From NCBI GenBank assembly GCA_036377595.1, contig DASUYB010000005.1, positions 1-42,149 of the forward strand: a stretch of DNA of 42,149 nt, in the 5' to 3' direction. Source of the stretch: Longimicrobium sp. Its GTDB lineage: Bacteria; Gemmatimonadota; Gemmatimonadetes; Longimicrobiales; Longimicrobiaceae. A model generated the notes under the pieces. The model made no database searches, was not told the origin of the DNA, and worked only from the letters and a program-made list of their open reading frames with translations. Position 1 is the first letter of the stretch; each line of letters opens with the position of its first letter. Below are positions 1-8,597 of the stretch, piece after piece. The position numbers and the translations under genes are program-made.

Positions 1-894
1 GTTCTCCTCGAGGACGACGATGCGCGCGCCGGGGAAGTGGCGCTCGAAGTCCAGGATGTTGCGCACGTCGGCGCCGCGCCAGGCGTAGATCGACTGGTCG
101 TCGTCGCCCACCACGCACAGGTTCTTGCGCGGGCCGGCCAGCAGCCGCGCCATCTCGAGCTGGGCGCCGTTGGTGTCCTGGTACTCGTCGATCATCATGT
201 AATGCCAGCGCTTCCAGTACGCCTCGCGCACCTCGGCGTGGTCGCGCAGCAGGGCGACGGGAAGGAGCAGCAGGTCGTCGAAGTCGCACGCCCCCGCCGC
301 CCGCAGCGCCTGCTCGTAGCGGGGATAGACGTCGGCGGCGAGGACCGCGTAGTCGTCCGACCGGTTCCCCTTCACCGGCCCGACGGCGACCTCCGCGCGC
401 GCCTGTTCGGGCGTCACCAGCCGGTTCTTCCAGTCGGAGATCTGGTAGAGGACGCGCTTGGGATCGAACGAGTCGTCGCCCGCGGTGGCGGAGACGTGCA
501 CCTCCTCCATGGCGATCTTCTTCACCGCCGCCAGCTGGTCGCCGGTGGCGTAGATGGAGAAGGACTTCGGCAGCCCGATCTTCTCGCCGTGCTCGCGGAG
601 GATGCGCGCGCCGAGCGAGTGGAAGGTGGAGAGGAGGACGCCCTTCGCGTCTTTCCCCACCACGCGGGCCACGCGCTCGCGCATCTCCGCGGCCGCCTTG
701 TTGGTGAAGGTGACGGCCAGCACGCGCCGCGGGTCGACGCCGCGGTCGCGCACCAGGTAGGCGATGCGGTAGACGATGGTGCGCGTCTTTCCCGAGCCGG
801 CGCCGGCCAGGATGAGCACCGGCCCCTCGGTGGCCAGCACCGCCTCGCGCTGTTCGGGGTTGAGCTCGCGGAGGTATTGCGGGATGAACGACAA
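1..894 (-). CDS. uvrD: UvrD/PcrA-family DNA helicase, N-terminal part (cut by window edge)
   Basis: This is the ATP-dependent 3'-5' DNA helicase of superfamily 1A used in nucleotide-excision and mismatch repair and in clearing stalled forks. The reading frame shows the family's ordered motifs: Walker A AGAGSGKT near residue 28, motif Ia VTFTNKAAAEM, the STFHSLGARILR stretch, FDDLL, motif II DEYQDTN and motif III VVGDDDQSIYAWRGA. About 298 residues are present, against roughly 650-750 in the family. The gene continues past base 1, so motifs IV-VI are not visible. The best start is a TTG at 894 (MSFIPQYLREL), because the conserved LNPEQREAV segment follows at once; no strong ribosome site is seen. 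An upstream CTG in the same frame cannot be excluded. It is transcribed away from the acyl-CoA synthetase gene. PcrA and UvrD cannot be told apart from this fragment. Confidence 0.92.
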   Translation of the reverse strand, partial: MSFIPQYLRELNPEQREAVLATEGPVLILAGAGSGKTRTIVYRIAYLVRDRGVDPRRVLAVTFTNKAAAEMRERVARVVGKDAKGVLLSTFHSLGARILREHGEKIGLPKSFSIYATGDQLAAVKKIAMEEVHVSATAGDDSFDPKRVLYQISDWKNRLVTPEQARAEVAVGPVKGNRSDDYAVLAADVYPRYEQALRAAGACDFDDLLLLPVALLRDHAEVREAYWKRWHYMMIDEYQDTNGAQLEMARLLAGPRKNLCVVGDDDQSIYAWRGADVRNILDFERHFPGARIVVLEEN

Positions 895-929
895 GGATTC
901 GCTGCGGAAATGCGTGGACGACAGTGAGT

Positions 930-1138
930 AAGTGCCCAGTGCCCAGTGCCCAGTGCGCGGGAACGGCGTCGCGGCGCGGGGTGATGCCGCGGCTGCGCTG
1001 AGGTCTCCCTTTCCCCTGCGGAGCGGGGGAGAGGGCCGGGGAGAGGGGGCCCGCCGGCGGCCGCGCGGATGCCCGTCGCAGCGGACCGAAAATCGCCCCC
1101 GCGACGACTGGGCACTGGGCACTTGGCACTGGGCACTT
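930..1138. repeat. Composite intergenic repeat with GTGCCCA inverted arms
   Basis: Tandem GTGCCCA units at 931-955 are matched by complementary TGGGCAC units at 1108-1136, giving a long-range inverted repeat. Between the arms, 1001-1050 is a purine/pyrimidine-biased GGGGGAGAGGGCCGGGGAGA-type segment. Similar elements recur at 2909-2979 and 22535-22575. No gene is supported here. The arms lie just upstream of both divergent genes. Confidence 0.7.
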
Positions 1139-1179
1139 TCGGGTCCGAAGATACCCGGAAATCGGCCCCCGGTCAAAGT

Positions 1180-1208
1180 TTGACGGGGTTCGGCCGGGCC
1201 GCTATGTT
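1180..1208 (+). promoter_or_regulatory. Sigma-70-like promoter of the acyl-CoA synthetase gene
   Basis: A TTGACG -35 box at 1180-1185 and a TATGTT -10 box at 1203-1208 are separated by 17 bases, 48 bases before the start codon. The palindrome GTCAAA-G-TTTGAC (1172-1184) overlaps the -35 box and could be an operator. Confidence 0.55.
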
Positions 1209-1255
1209 TCTGCCGCCCGAACCCCGATCTGCCGGCCACCCAAGACGGAGGATAC

Positions 1256-2854
1256 ATGACGCTACGAGACCGCTTCAAGGGGCTCTCGGTGGCGGAGGCT
1301 TTGCAGCTTCGCGCCTCGGAAGACCCCCGGCGGCCCTTCGTGGCGTTCGGGGACCGGCGGTGCACCTACGCGCAGATCGACCACCAGAGCAGCGCGCTGG
1401 CGGCCGCCCTGCACGAGCTGGGGATCGAGGCCGGCGACCGCATGGCGCTGACCCTCCCCAACTGGCCCGAGTTCGTCACCGCGGTGTTCGCCGCGGCCAA
1501 GCTCGGCGCCGTCATCGTGCCGCTCAACCCGCGCTACACCACCCCCGAACTGCAGTACATGCTGCGGCACTCGGAGACCGCGGTCGTGGTCACCGCCGAG
1601 AACTGGGAGGGGGTCGACTACCTGGCGCGCTACGAGGGCTTCCTCACCTCGCTTCCCGACCTGCAGTACGTGGTGAGCGTGGGCGAGGAGGAGCTGTGGT
1701 ACGACGACCGCATCCACCAGTTCGAGGACCTGGTGTCGAGCGGCGAGGGGCGGCCGTTCCCGCGCCACCAGGCGGGGCCGGACGAGCTCTTCGCCATCCT
1801 CTACACCAGCGGCACCATGGGAAAGCCGAAGGGCGTCGCGCTCTCCCACGCCAACGTCCTCACCACCGCGGGGGGAACGGCCGACGCGCTGGGGCTGGCG
1901 GCCGACGACGTGGTGTTCGGCCTGAACTCGCTGTTCAACGTGTTCGGGCTGGGCACGGGGGTGCTGGGGACGATGATGGCCGGGGCCTCGTTCGTGCTGC
2001 AGGACCACGACGACACCGCGGCCGCGCTGGAGCTGATCGAGCGCGAGCGCGTGACCGTGTTCCACGGCGTGCCGACCAACTACGTCCTCGCGCTGAAGGA
2101 GATGGAGAGCGGATCGTACGACCTGTCCTCCGTGCGCTCGGGGATCGTGGCCGGCGCGCCCGCCTCCGAGGAGCTGGTGATGCGCATCCGGCGCGACCTG
2201 GTACCGGACCTGCGCATCGGCTACGGGCTGACCGAGACGAGCGAGACCGTCGCCCTGACGCGCGAGGACGATCCCCCCGGGAAGAAGGTGTCGACCGTGG
2301 GCCGGCCGCTTCCCGAGGTGGAGATCCGCATCCACGACGTGGACGGGTCGGTGCTGCCGGTGGAGAGCGTGGGCGAGATCGCCGTGCGCGGCCCCTGCGT
2401 GATGCAGGGGTACTACCGCCAGCCCGGCGAGACGGCGCTGGTGTTCACGGGCGACCGGTACTTCATGACCGGCGACCTGGGGATGGTGGACGAGGAGGGG
2501 TATCTCCACGTCCTGGGCCGGCGCAAGGAGATGATCATCCGCGGCGGGTTCAACGTGTACCCGCGCGAGGTGGAAGACCGGCTGCACGCCCACCCCGCCG
2601 TTCTCGACGTGGCCGTCGTAGGCCTGCCCGACGAGATCCTGGGCGAGGTGAGCTGCGCCTGCATCGTTCCCGTCGAGGGGGCGATCGTCACGGGCGAGGA
2701 GATCAAGGACTTCTGCCGTGAGGTGCTGGCGGACTACAAGGTTCCCGACCTGGTCCGCTTCCTCGACAGCTTTCCCATGACGGGGAGCGGCAAGGTGCGC
2801 CGCGTGGAGCTCGCGCGCATGATCAGCGCCGAGGAGAGCAGCCGCCGGCCGTGA
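1256..2854 (+). CDS. Long-chain acyl-CoA synthetase / AMP-dependent ligase
   Basis: This class I adenylate-forming enzyme activates a carboxylic acid, probably a fatty acid, to an acyl-AMP and then an acyl-CoA. The 532-residue protein has the usual family length and motifs: the phosphate-binding loop LYTSGTMGKPKG near residue 182, GYGLTETSE near 321, the GDLGMVDEEGYLHVLGRRKE hinge region near 405, and the C-terminal catalytic lysine in MTGSGKVRR near 508. No signal peptide or membrane segment is seen, so it is probably cytosolic or membrane-associated. ATG 1256 is supported by a GACGGAGG ribosome site and by the N-terminal family match MTLRDRFKGLSVAEALQLRA. It stands alone, flanked by repeats on both sides. 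Chain-length specificity cannot be read from the sequence; an aryl or short-chain acid substrate remains possible. Confidence 0.9.
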   Translation: MTLRDRFKGLSVAEALQLRASEDPRRPFVAFGDRRCTYAQIDHQSSALAAALHELGIEAGDRMALTLPNWPEFVTAVFAAAKLGAVIVPLNPRYTTPELQYMLRHSETAVVVTAENWEGVDYLARYEGFLTSLPDLQYVVSVGEEELWYDDRIHQFEDLVSSGEGRPFPRHQAGPDELFAILYTSGTMGKPKGVALSHANVLTTAGGTADALGLAADDVVFGLNSLFNVFGLGTGVLGTMMAGASFVLQDHDDTAAALELIERERVTVFHGVPTNYVLALKEMESGSYDLSSVRSGIVAGAPASEELVMRIRRDLVPDLRIGYGLTETSETVALTREDDPPGKKVSTVGRPLPEVEIRIHDVDGSVLPVESVGEIAVRGPCVMQGYYRQPGETALVFTGDRYFMTGDLGMVDEEGYLHVLGRRKEMIIRGGFNVYPREVEDRLHAHPAVLDVAVVGLPDEILGEVSCACIVPVEGAIVTGEEIKDFCREVLADYKVPDLVRFLDSFPMTGSGKVRRVELARMISAEESSRRP

Positions 2855-2908
2855 CCTCCGTCTGGACTCTTGAAATTGCGGAAGGGCTTCTCCGGCTGTC
2901 GCCTGGAG

Positions 2909-2979
2909 AGTGCCCAGTGCCCAGTGCCAAGTGCCCAGTGAGTAGTTTCCTGGGCACTGGGCACTCGGCACTGGGCACT
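2909..2979. repeat. Hairpin of GTGCCCA repeats
   Basis: Thirty-base arms at 2909-2938 and 2950-2979 are complementary with a few mismatches and enclose a short AT-richer loop. It lies 55 bases after the acyl-CoA synthetase stop and about 50 bases before the next start, where it could terminate or attenuate transcription. Same family as 930-1138. Confidence 0.75.
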
Positions 2980-3031
2980 TTTCCCCGCGAAGCGGAGAGG
3001 CTCGCCGCGTGAACCTGTACGTGGACGAGCA

Positions 3032-6000
3032 ATGACCAACTTCGTGCCGCGGAGCCCGCACCTTCCCGGTGTGGCGCCCGCCTCCCCCGCCGCCCGCAAC
3101 GCGGCGCTCCTGATCGACTTCGACAACATCACCCTCGGCGTGCGCAGCGACCTGGGCAAGGAGCTCAAGACGCTGCTGAACAGCGAGATCTTCTCCGGCA
3201 AGGTGGCGGTGCGCCGCGCCTACGCCGACTGGCGGCGCTACCCCAACTACGTGGTGCCGCTCACCGAGGCCTCCATCGACCTCATCTTCGCCCCCGCCTA
3301 CGGCACCTCCAAGAAGAACGCCACCGATCTCCGCATGGCCGTGGACGCCATCGAGCTGGCGTTCATGCGCCCCGAGATCGGCACCTTCATCCTCCTCACC
3401 GGCGACAGCGACTTCTCGAGCTGCGTGATCAAGCTCAAGGAGTACGGCAAGTACGTCATCGGCGTGGGGATGCGCGACTCGTCGAGCGACCTCCTGATCC
3501 AGAACTGCGACGAGTACTACTCGTACCACGCCCTGAGCGGCCTGGTGCGCGAGGGCGACCAGGCCACGCCGCGGCGCGACCCCTGGCTGCTGGTGCGCGA
3601 GGCGGCGCAGAAGATGGCGGCCACCGGCGACTCGATGCGCACCGACCGCCTCAAGCAGGTGATGATCGACCTGGACCCCAACTTCGACGAGAAGGACGAG
3701 GGGTACAGCAAGTTCAGCAAGTTCGCGCAGGTGGCGGCCGAGAAGGGGCTGATCCGCCTGCACAAGGTGGAGAACGGGCAGTACGAGGTGGCGCCGATCG
3801 CCGAGGACGATTTCGGCGCGCCGCCCGCGCCCACGCCGCGCTACGAGCGCGAGGAGCGCTACGGCCGCGACCGCGACCGAGGCCGCCGCGAGCGTGGACG
3901 GGGGCGCGACCGGGACCGCGGGCGCGACTACGGCCGCGAGCGCGAGCGTGACTTCGACCGCGAGCGCGAGCCGCGCGGCGAGCCCGCGCCGCTGCGCCTG
4001 CACCGCGACGAGGAGCCGGCCGCCGCGGCGTCCGCCGCCGAGGGCGAGTCGGAGACCATCGCCGCCGCCTTCCCCGTGGGCGAGGCGGAGGTCGCGCCGC
4101 CGGCCGAGCGGGCGCCCGCGACGGCCGAGGAGCGCGACGCCATGCAGCAGGCGTACTCGCTGCTGCAGGCCGCGGTGCGCGCGCTGGTCAGCCGCCACGG
4201 CCAGACCGCGCGCGACGGCGACGTGAAGCGCCGCATGCTGGAGATGGACGGCGGCTTCGACGAGCACGCGCTGGGGTTCAGCAAGTTCAGCCGCTTCCTG
4301 CGCCAGGCGCACGAAGACCAGGTGGTGGACATCCGCCAGCTGGGGGAAGGCCGCTTCGAGGTGGCGCTCCCCTCCGCCGGCACCAAGCTGCCGCCGCCCG
4401 CGCTCACCGGCACCCGTCCCGAGCCGATCCAGCTGGAGCGCGAGCGCGAGGAGCCGCGCGTGGCCGCCGACACCTCCGCCGCGGAGCCGGCGGAGACCGA
4501 GCCGCGCGGCGGGCGCGGCCGGGGGCGCGGCCGCTGGGGCCGCGGACGCGGCGAAGGGCCGCCGCCGGTGCTCCCCGGCCAGGCGCCGGGCGAGGAGCGC
4601 CCCGCCGCCGCGGCCGAGCCGCAGCCCGAGCCGCGCGCCGAGGAGCCTCGCCGCGAGGAACCGCGGCGTGAAGAACCTCGCCGCGAGGAGCCCCGTCGTG
4701 AAGAGCCCCGGCGCGAGGAGCGTCCCGCTGCCGCCGCGCAGCCGCCGGCCGAGTCCGCGCCGCCGTCCTCCGCCTCGCGCGAGGGTGCGGCCGACGCGCA
4801 CCGCGGGCTGCGCCACCGCCACGGCGGACGCCGCGGGTGGACGTCGCCCGCCGGCCCGCCGCCGCTCCTTCCCGGGCAGGTGATCCACATCCCCGGCCAG
4901 CGCCCCGCGCGCGCCGAGGAGCCGGCGCCGCAGCAGCCCGCGGCCGAGACGCCGTCCGCGCAGCCCCAGCCGCGGCAGCCAGCCGCGTTCGATCCCGAGT
5001 CGCTCGGCCTGCCGGCGGACCGCGCGGGCGTGGCGGCGCACCTCGCCGGCTACCGCGGCGTGGGTGCGGCGACCGTTCGCTCGCTGGTGGACGCGTTCGG
5101 CGAGCGCGTGTTCGAGACGCTGGAGAACGATCCCGACGCCGTCCGCTCGCTCCTCGGCCGCCGCGCTGGTCCGCTGCTCGAGCAGTGGGCGGCGGATCGT
5201 GACGCGCGCCAGGCCGAGCGTGCCGCGGCGCAGCCAGAGCCCGCCGCGGCGGAGGAAGCCGCGCCGCAGGCCGCCGCCGAGGAGCCGACGGAGGACGCGC
5301 GTACGTTCGCCGAGGCCGCGGCCGCCGTCGCGCCGGAGCCGGCGCAGGACGAGGCGGGGGAAGGCGATGCCGTCGCAGGCGAGACGGCGGAGGAAGCCGC
5401 GCATCGCCGGCGGCGGGGACGGCGTGGTGGTCGCGGCCGCAACCGCCATCGCGCGGCGGGTGAGGGGGAGACGGCTGCCGCGCCGGAGTCGGAGCTTCGC
5501 CCCGGCGGCGAGGCGGCGGCCGCCGAGGAAGCCATCGCCGCGGAGCAGGTCGATACCGATCCCACGCTGACGTCCCAGGCCGCGCGTCCCGGTGAGACGC
5601 CCGAGCAGCCGGCGGCGACTGGTGGACGCGGACGCGGCCGGGGTCGCGGTCGCGGAGCCGCCCCCGCCGCGGAGACGCCGGCCGCGGAGGCGCCGCCCGC
5701 GGAGACGATCTCCATCGAAGGCGTCGAGCTTCCCGTCGGTGACCGCGGCGAGACGGATCCCACGCTGATGGAGCAGGCCGCCGTCCCCGCAGGCGAGGCG
5801 CGGCCGCGTGGCCGTTCGCGCGGCCGTGGCGGCCGGGGACGCGGCGGCGGTGATCGCCAGGCCGCGGCTCCCGCGCCGCAGCCGGAGGCGCCCGCGCCGG
5901 CGCCGGAGCAACCCGCCGCCGAGCGCGGTGGTCGTCGCGGCCGCGGTGGTCGTGGCAGTGGCGCGCAGCAGGCGACGGAGACGGCGCTTCCCGAGACGCC

Positions 6001-6451
6001 GGCAAGCACGGGCGGCGGTCGGCGCGGCCGGGGCGGTCGCGGCGGCGGTCAGCCCGCGGCCGAAGCGGCGCAGCAGCCCGCGGCCGAGTCGCCGGCGAAG
6101 ACCGGTGGCGGCCGACGTGACCGCGGCCGTGGTGGCGGCCAGCCCGCGGCGAAGGCCGCGCCGCAGCCCGCGCCCGAGGCGACGCAGGGTGGCGGCGGGC
6201 GTCGCGGCCGCGGCGGACGTGGCGGTGGCGCGCAGCCCGAGGCGGCGCCCGCGCCCGCACCCGCACCCGAGGCGAGCGCCGGCCGTGGACGCGGCGGTCG
6301 CGGCCGTGGCGGCGGCAATCGTCCCGCCGCGGAGGCGCCGCAGCCCGAGACGCCCGCGCAGGGCGGGGAAGGGCAGGGTGGCGGCAACCGCTCGCGCCGC
6401 GGACGCGGGCGGGGCGGACGGGGCCGCGGCGGCGCGCCGCCGGTCACGTGA
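3032..6451 (+). CDS. NYN nuclease-like / double LOTUS (OST-HTH) protein with long RGG-rich tail
   Basis: Predicted RNA-binding or RNA-cleaving protein of 1139 residues. Residues about 23-165 form an NYN (PIN-like) domain with its acidic residues in LLIDFDNI, NATDLRMAVDAIEL and LLTGDSDFSS. Two LOTUS/OST-HTH domains follow at about 181-254 and 367-447, each with the KFSKFAQ / KFSRFLRQ signature. After that come low-complexity regions: a charged RE/RD segment between the LOTUS domains, RREEP repeats near 540-563, a helix-hairpin-helix-like island at about 657-728 (LAGYRGVGAATVRSLVDAFG), and dozens of RGRGG-type boxes from 780 to the end. LOTUS domains bind RNA (G-quadruplexes in some cases) and RGG tails promote RNA binding and condensation; joining these roles here is inference. 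ATG 3032 has only a weak ribosome site. The stop overlaps the next gene (GTGA), implying coupled translation. Confidence 0.88.
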   Translation: MTNFVPRSPHLPGVAPASPAARNAALLIDFDNITLGVRSDLGKELKTLLNSEIFSGKVAVRRAYADWRRYPNYVVPLTEASIDLIFAPAYGTSKKNATDLRMAVDAIELAFMRPEIGTFILLTGDSDFSSCVIKLKEYGKYVIGVGMRDSSSDLLIQNCDEYYSYHALSGLVREGDQATPRRDPWLLVREAAQKMAATGDSMRTDRLKQVMIDLDPNFDEKDEGYSKFSKFAQVAAEKGLIRLHKVENGQYEVAPIAEDDFGAPPAPTPRYEREERYGRDRDRGRRERGRGRDRDRGRDYGRERERDFDREREPRGEPAPLRLHRDEEPAAAASAAEGESETIAAAFPVGEAEVAPPAERAPATAEERDAMQQAYSLLQAAVRALVSRHGQTARDGDVKRRMLEMDGGFDEHALGFSKFSRFLRQAHEDQVVDIRQLGEGRFEVALPSAGTKLPPPALTGTRPEPIQLEREREEPRVAADTSAAEPAETEPRGGRGRGRGRWGRGRGEGPPPVLPGQAPGEERPAAAAEPQPEPRAEEPRREEPRREEPRREEPRREEPRREERPAAAAQPPAESAPPSSASREGAADAHRGLRHRHGGRRGWTSPAGPPPLLPGQVIHIPGQRPARAEEPAPQQPAAETPSAQPQPRQPAAFDPESLGLPADRAGVAAHLAGYRGVGAATVRSLVDAFGERVFETLENDPDAVRSLLGRRAGPLLEQWAADRDARQAERAAAQPEPAAAEEAAPQAAAEEPTEDARTFAEAAAAVAPEPAQDEAGEGDAVAGETAEEAAHRRRRGRRGGRGRNRHRAAGEGETAAAPESELRPGGEAAAAEEAIAAEQVDTDPTLTSQAARPGETPEQPAATGGRGRGRGRGRGAAPAAETPAAEAPPAETISIEGVELPVGDRGETDPTLMEQAAVPAGEARPRGRSRGRGGRGRGGGDRQAAAPAPQPEAPAPAPEQPAAERGGRRGRGGRGSGAQQATETALPETPASTGGGRRGRGGRGGGQPAAEAAQQPAAESPAKTGGGRRDRGRGGGQPAAKAAPQPAPEATQGGGGRRGRGGRGGGAQPEAAPAPAPAPEASAGRGRGGRGRGGGNRPAAEAPQPETPAQGGEGQGGGNRSRRGRGRGGRGRGGAPPVT

Positions 6452-7110
6452 GCCGAATCTCCACCACGAGCGCCGCGTCCGGTGAAAGCCGGGCGCGGCG
6501 CTCGCGCGTTGTCGATCCCCCGCCGCTGCCGCCGGAGTTCTACGCGCGGCCGGCCGAGGTCGTCGCGCGGGCGCTGCTCGGCACGCGCCTCGTCAGCGAC
6601 GCCGGCGGCGCGCGTGTGGTCGGCGAGATCGTGGAGACGGAAGCCTACGTCGGCCCGCACGACGCCGCGTCGCACGCGTGGGAGAAGTTCGGCCGCACCG
6701 CGCGCAACGACGTGATGTTCGGGCCGCCGGGGATCACCTACGTCTACCTGATCTACGGCCGCAACTGGTGCATCAACGTGGTGACGGACACGGAAGATTT
6801 CCCCGCCGCCGTGCTCGTCCGCGCCGCCAGGCCGCTGGAGGGGATCGAGACGGCGCGCGAGCGGCGCCCCGGCCGGCCCGACCGCGAGCTGATGCGCGGG
6901 CCCGGCAACCTGGCGCGCGCGCTTGGCGTCACCGGCGCGCAGAACCGGCACCCGCTCGACCGGCCGCCGCTCTGGCTGGCCGCCGGGCGCGACGTCCCCG
7001 ACGCGGAGGTGTCGGTCGGGCCGCGCATCGGCATCCACGCGGACCGGGCGGCGGAGTGGCCGCTGCGCTTCTGGATCGCCAAGTCGCCCTGGGTCTCCCG
7101 CCACTCCTGA
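6448..7110 (+). CDS. mpg: DNA-3-methyladenine glycosylase (AAG/MPG family)
   Basis: Base-excision repair enzyme that removes 3-methyladenine, hypoxanthine and other alkylated purines. The 220-residue protein matches the AAG fold closely. ETEAYVGPHDAASHA carries the catalytic glutamate, followed by NDVMFGPPGITYVYLIYG (the substrate-pocket strand), the LVRAARPLEG segment and RGPGNLARALGV. The GTG start at 6448 overlaps the upstream stop, so translation is probably coupled to the RNA-binding protein. The first 25 residues are Arg/Ser-rich and outside the family domain, so the mature start could lie slightly downstream, although no better start with a ribosome site is visible. It is cytosolic and probably co-transcribed with the genes downstream. 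Confidence 0.93.
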   Translation: MSRISTTSAASGESRARRSRVVDPPPLPPEFYARPAEVVARALLGTRLVSDAGGARVVGEIVETEAYVGPHDAASHAWEKFGRTARNDVMFGPPGITYVYLIYGRNWCINVVTDTEDFPAAVLVRAARPLEGIETARERRPGRPDRELMRGPGNLARALGVTGAQNRHPLDRPPLWLAAGRDVPDAEVSVGPRIGIHADRAAEWPLRFWIAKSPWVSRHS

Positions 7111-7148
7111 TCTCCATCTCCCGCTTCCGTTCATCTCCGGATGGTTCC

Positions 7149-7754
7149 ATGCGAGCCGCGGCCTGCCTCCTGAGTCTCTTCCTCACCGCCGCCTGCGGAC
7201 GTGGCGGTGCGCGGCCGGAAACGCCCGCGCGGAGTGATTCGGCGGCGGTCCGGCCGGACTCCGCGGCCGCGGACAGCGAGGTGGTGACGGAGCGGCTGGC
7301 GCCGTACGGCGACACCATCGTGCTGACGATGCGCGGCGAGCCCCGCTTCGGGTCGCGTCGCGCGCTGGTGAACGGCCGCGAGGTGTGGGCGGAGGCCGTG
7401 CAGAGCGTGGAGGTCTACGCGCTGCTCCACCCGGAAGACGGAGCGACGCTGGTCGTGCTGGCGGTCACGCCCGGCGGCACCGCGTGCGACCGGCTGTTCC
7501 GCGTGCTGGAGCTCGGACGTGAGGGTCCGCGCGTGACCGAAGAGTTCGGAACGTGCGACGGCGCGCCGCGCGTGCGCTTTGCCGGGAGACGGCTGCGGAT
7601 GTGGTTCGCGGGATGGCTTCCCATGCGGGTGGCGATCGTGGACACGCTCCCGGACCAGGTCGCCTGGCCGGCAAACGAGCTGCTCGAGTACCGCGACGGG
7701 AGGATGGTCCTCGTCGCCAGCGGCCGGCGCGCGGACCGGCTCGTGGGACCGTGA
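7149..7754 (+). CDS. Putative lipoprotein of unknown function
   Basis: A 201-residue protein that I do not recognise. The N-terminus MRAAACLLSLFLTAACGRGG is a short signal peptide ending in a lipobox-like LTAAC, so Cys16 would be the lipidated residue and the protein would sit in the periplasm or outer membrane. A Ser/Ala/Asp-rich linker follows. The remaining domain, from about residue 45, looks beta-rich (TIVLTMRGEPRFGSRRALV, DGATLVVLAVTPGG) with two Cys that could form a disulfide. The start is chosen for the signal peptide. The gene lies 38 bases after mpg and 13 bases before the phosphatase gene, so it probably shares their transcript. No enzymatic motif is visible. Confidence 0.65.
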   Translation: MRAAACLLSLFLTAACGRGGARPETPARSDSAAVRPDSAAADSEVVTERLAPYGDTIVLTMRGEPRFGSRRALVNGREVWAEAVQSVEVYALLHPEDGATLVVLAVTPGGTACDRLFRVLELGREGPRVTEEFGTCDGAPRVRFAGRRLRMWFAGWLPMRVAIVDTLPDQVAWPANELLEYRDGRMVLVASGRRADRLVGP

Positions 7755-7767
7755 CCGGGGGACGGAG

Positions 7768-8547
7768 ATGAACGATCGCGACGATTTGATGGACTTCGCC
7801 GCGCGCACGATGCGGGCGGCGGGCGAGCTGACGCTGCGGCACTTCGGGCGCGCGGCGGTCGACTGGAAGGCGAACCAGACCGAGGTGACCGCCGCCGACC
7901 TGGCCGCCGAGGCGCACATCCGCGCCGCCATCGCCGAGGCCTTCCCCGACGACGGGATCCTGGGCGAAGAGCATGGAGACGTGGCGTCCCGAAGCGGCCG
8001 CCGCTGGGTGGTGGACCCGATCGACGGCACGCGCTCGTTCGCGGTCGGCGTGCCGATCTACTCGATGCTGCTGGCGCTGGAAGAGGACGGGATCCCGGTT
8101 CTCGGCTGTATCCATCTTCCCGTCCTGCAGCAGACGCTCGTCGCCGCACCCGGCGCGGGTGCGTGGATGAACGGCGACCGCGCCCACGTCTCCGACTGCG
8201 CCGACCTGCGCGAGGCGCGGCTGGTTACGAGCGGCCTGGAGTACTGGCGCGACGAGTCGACAGACGAGCACCGCGCCGGCTTCGAGCGCTTGGTGAAGGC
8301 CACGCGCTTCGCCCGCACCTGGGGCGACGGCTACGGCTACTTCCTCGTCGCCACCGGGCGTGTGGAGCTCTTCTGCGACCCCTTCTGCGGCCAGCACTGG
8401 GACATCGCGCCGATGCCGCTGATCATCTCCGAGGCCGGCGGCACCATCACCCAGATCGACGGCTCGCCCGTGCGCGAAATGGCGTCCGTGCTGGCGTCGA
8501 ACGGGCGGCTGCATGAGGCTGCGAGACGGATCATGGTGGGGCGCTGA
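7768..8547 (+). CDS. hisN: Histidinol-phosphatase, inositol-monophosphatase superfamily
   Basis: Mg-dependent phosphatase of the IMPase fold, 259 residues, the usual length. Metal-binding motifs are present: GEEHG near residue 70, DPIDGTRSFAVGVPIY near 84, and HWDIAPMPLIISEAGG near 209. The segment RTWGDGYGYFLVATGRVE is typical of the HisN-type histidinol-phosphate phosphatases of the last-but-one histidine step, more than of inositol-1-phosphatases. The ATG at 7768 has a GACGGAG ribosome site and begins the family's N-terminal helix. No other histidine gene is in view, so the pathway assignment rests only on the family signature; inositol-phosphate or another sugar-phosphate substrate is the alternative. 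Confidence 0.85.
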   Translation: MNDRDDLMDFAARTMRAAGELTLRHFGRAAVDWKANQTEVTAADLAAEAHIRAAIAEAFPDDGILGEEHGDVASRSGRRWVVDPIDGTRSFAVGVPIYSMLLALEEDGIPVLGCIHLPVLQQTLVAAPGAGAWMNGDRAHVSDCADLREARLVTSGLEYWRDESTDEHRAGFERLVKATRFARTWGDGYGYFLVATGRVELFCDPFCGQHWDIAPMPLIISEAGGTITQIDGSPVREMASVLASNGRLHEAARRIMVGR

Positions 8548-8597
8548 CAGAAGTCGTCTCTAACTTGATGGAGATGAAGAAGCGAACCGATGTGACG

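Noticed and set aside
1262-5911. Open frame of 1549 codons on the minus strand opposite the ligase and NYN genes
   Set aside because: It lies antisense to two well-supported genes, has Arg/Ala/Leu/Gly-dominated composition and no domain pattern; high G+C makes such frames common.
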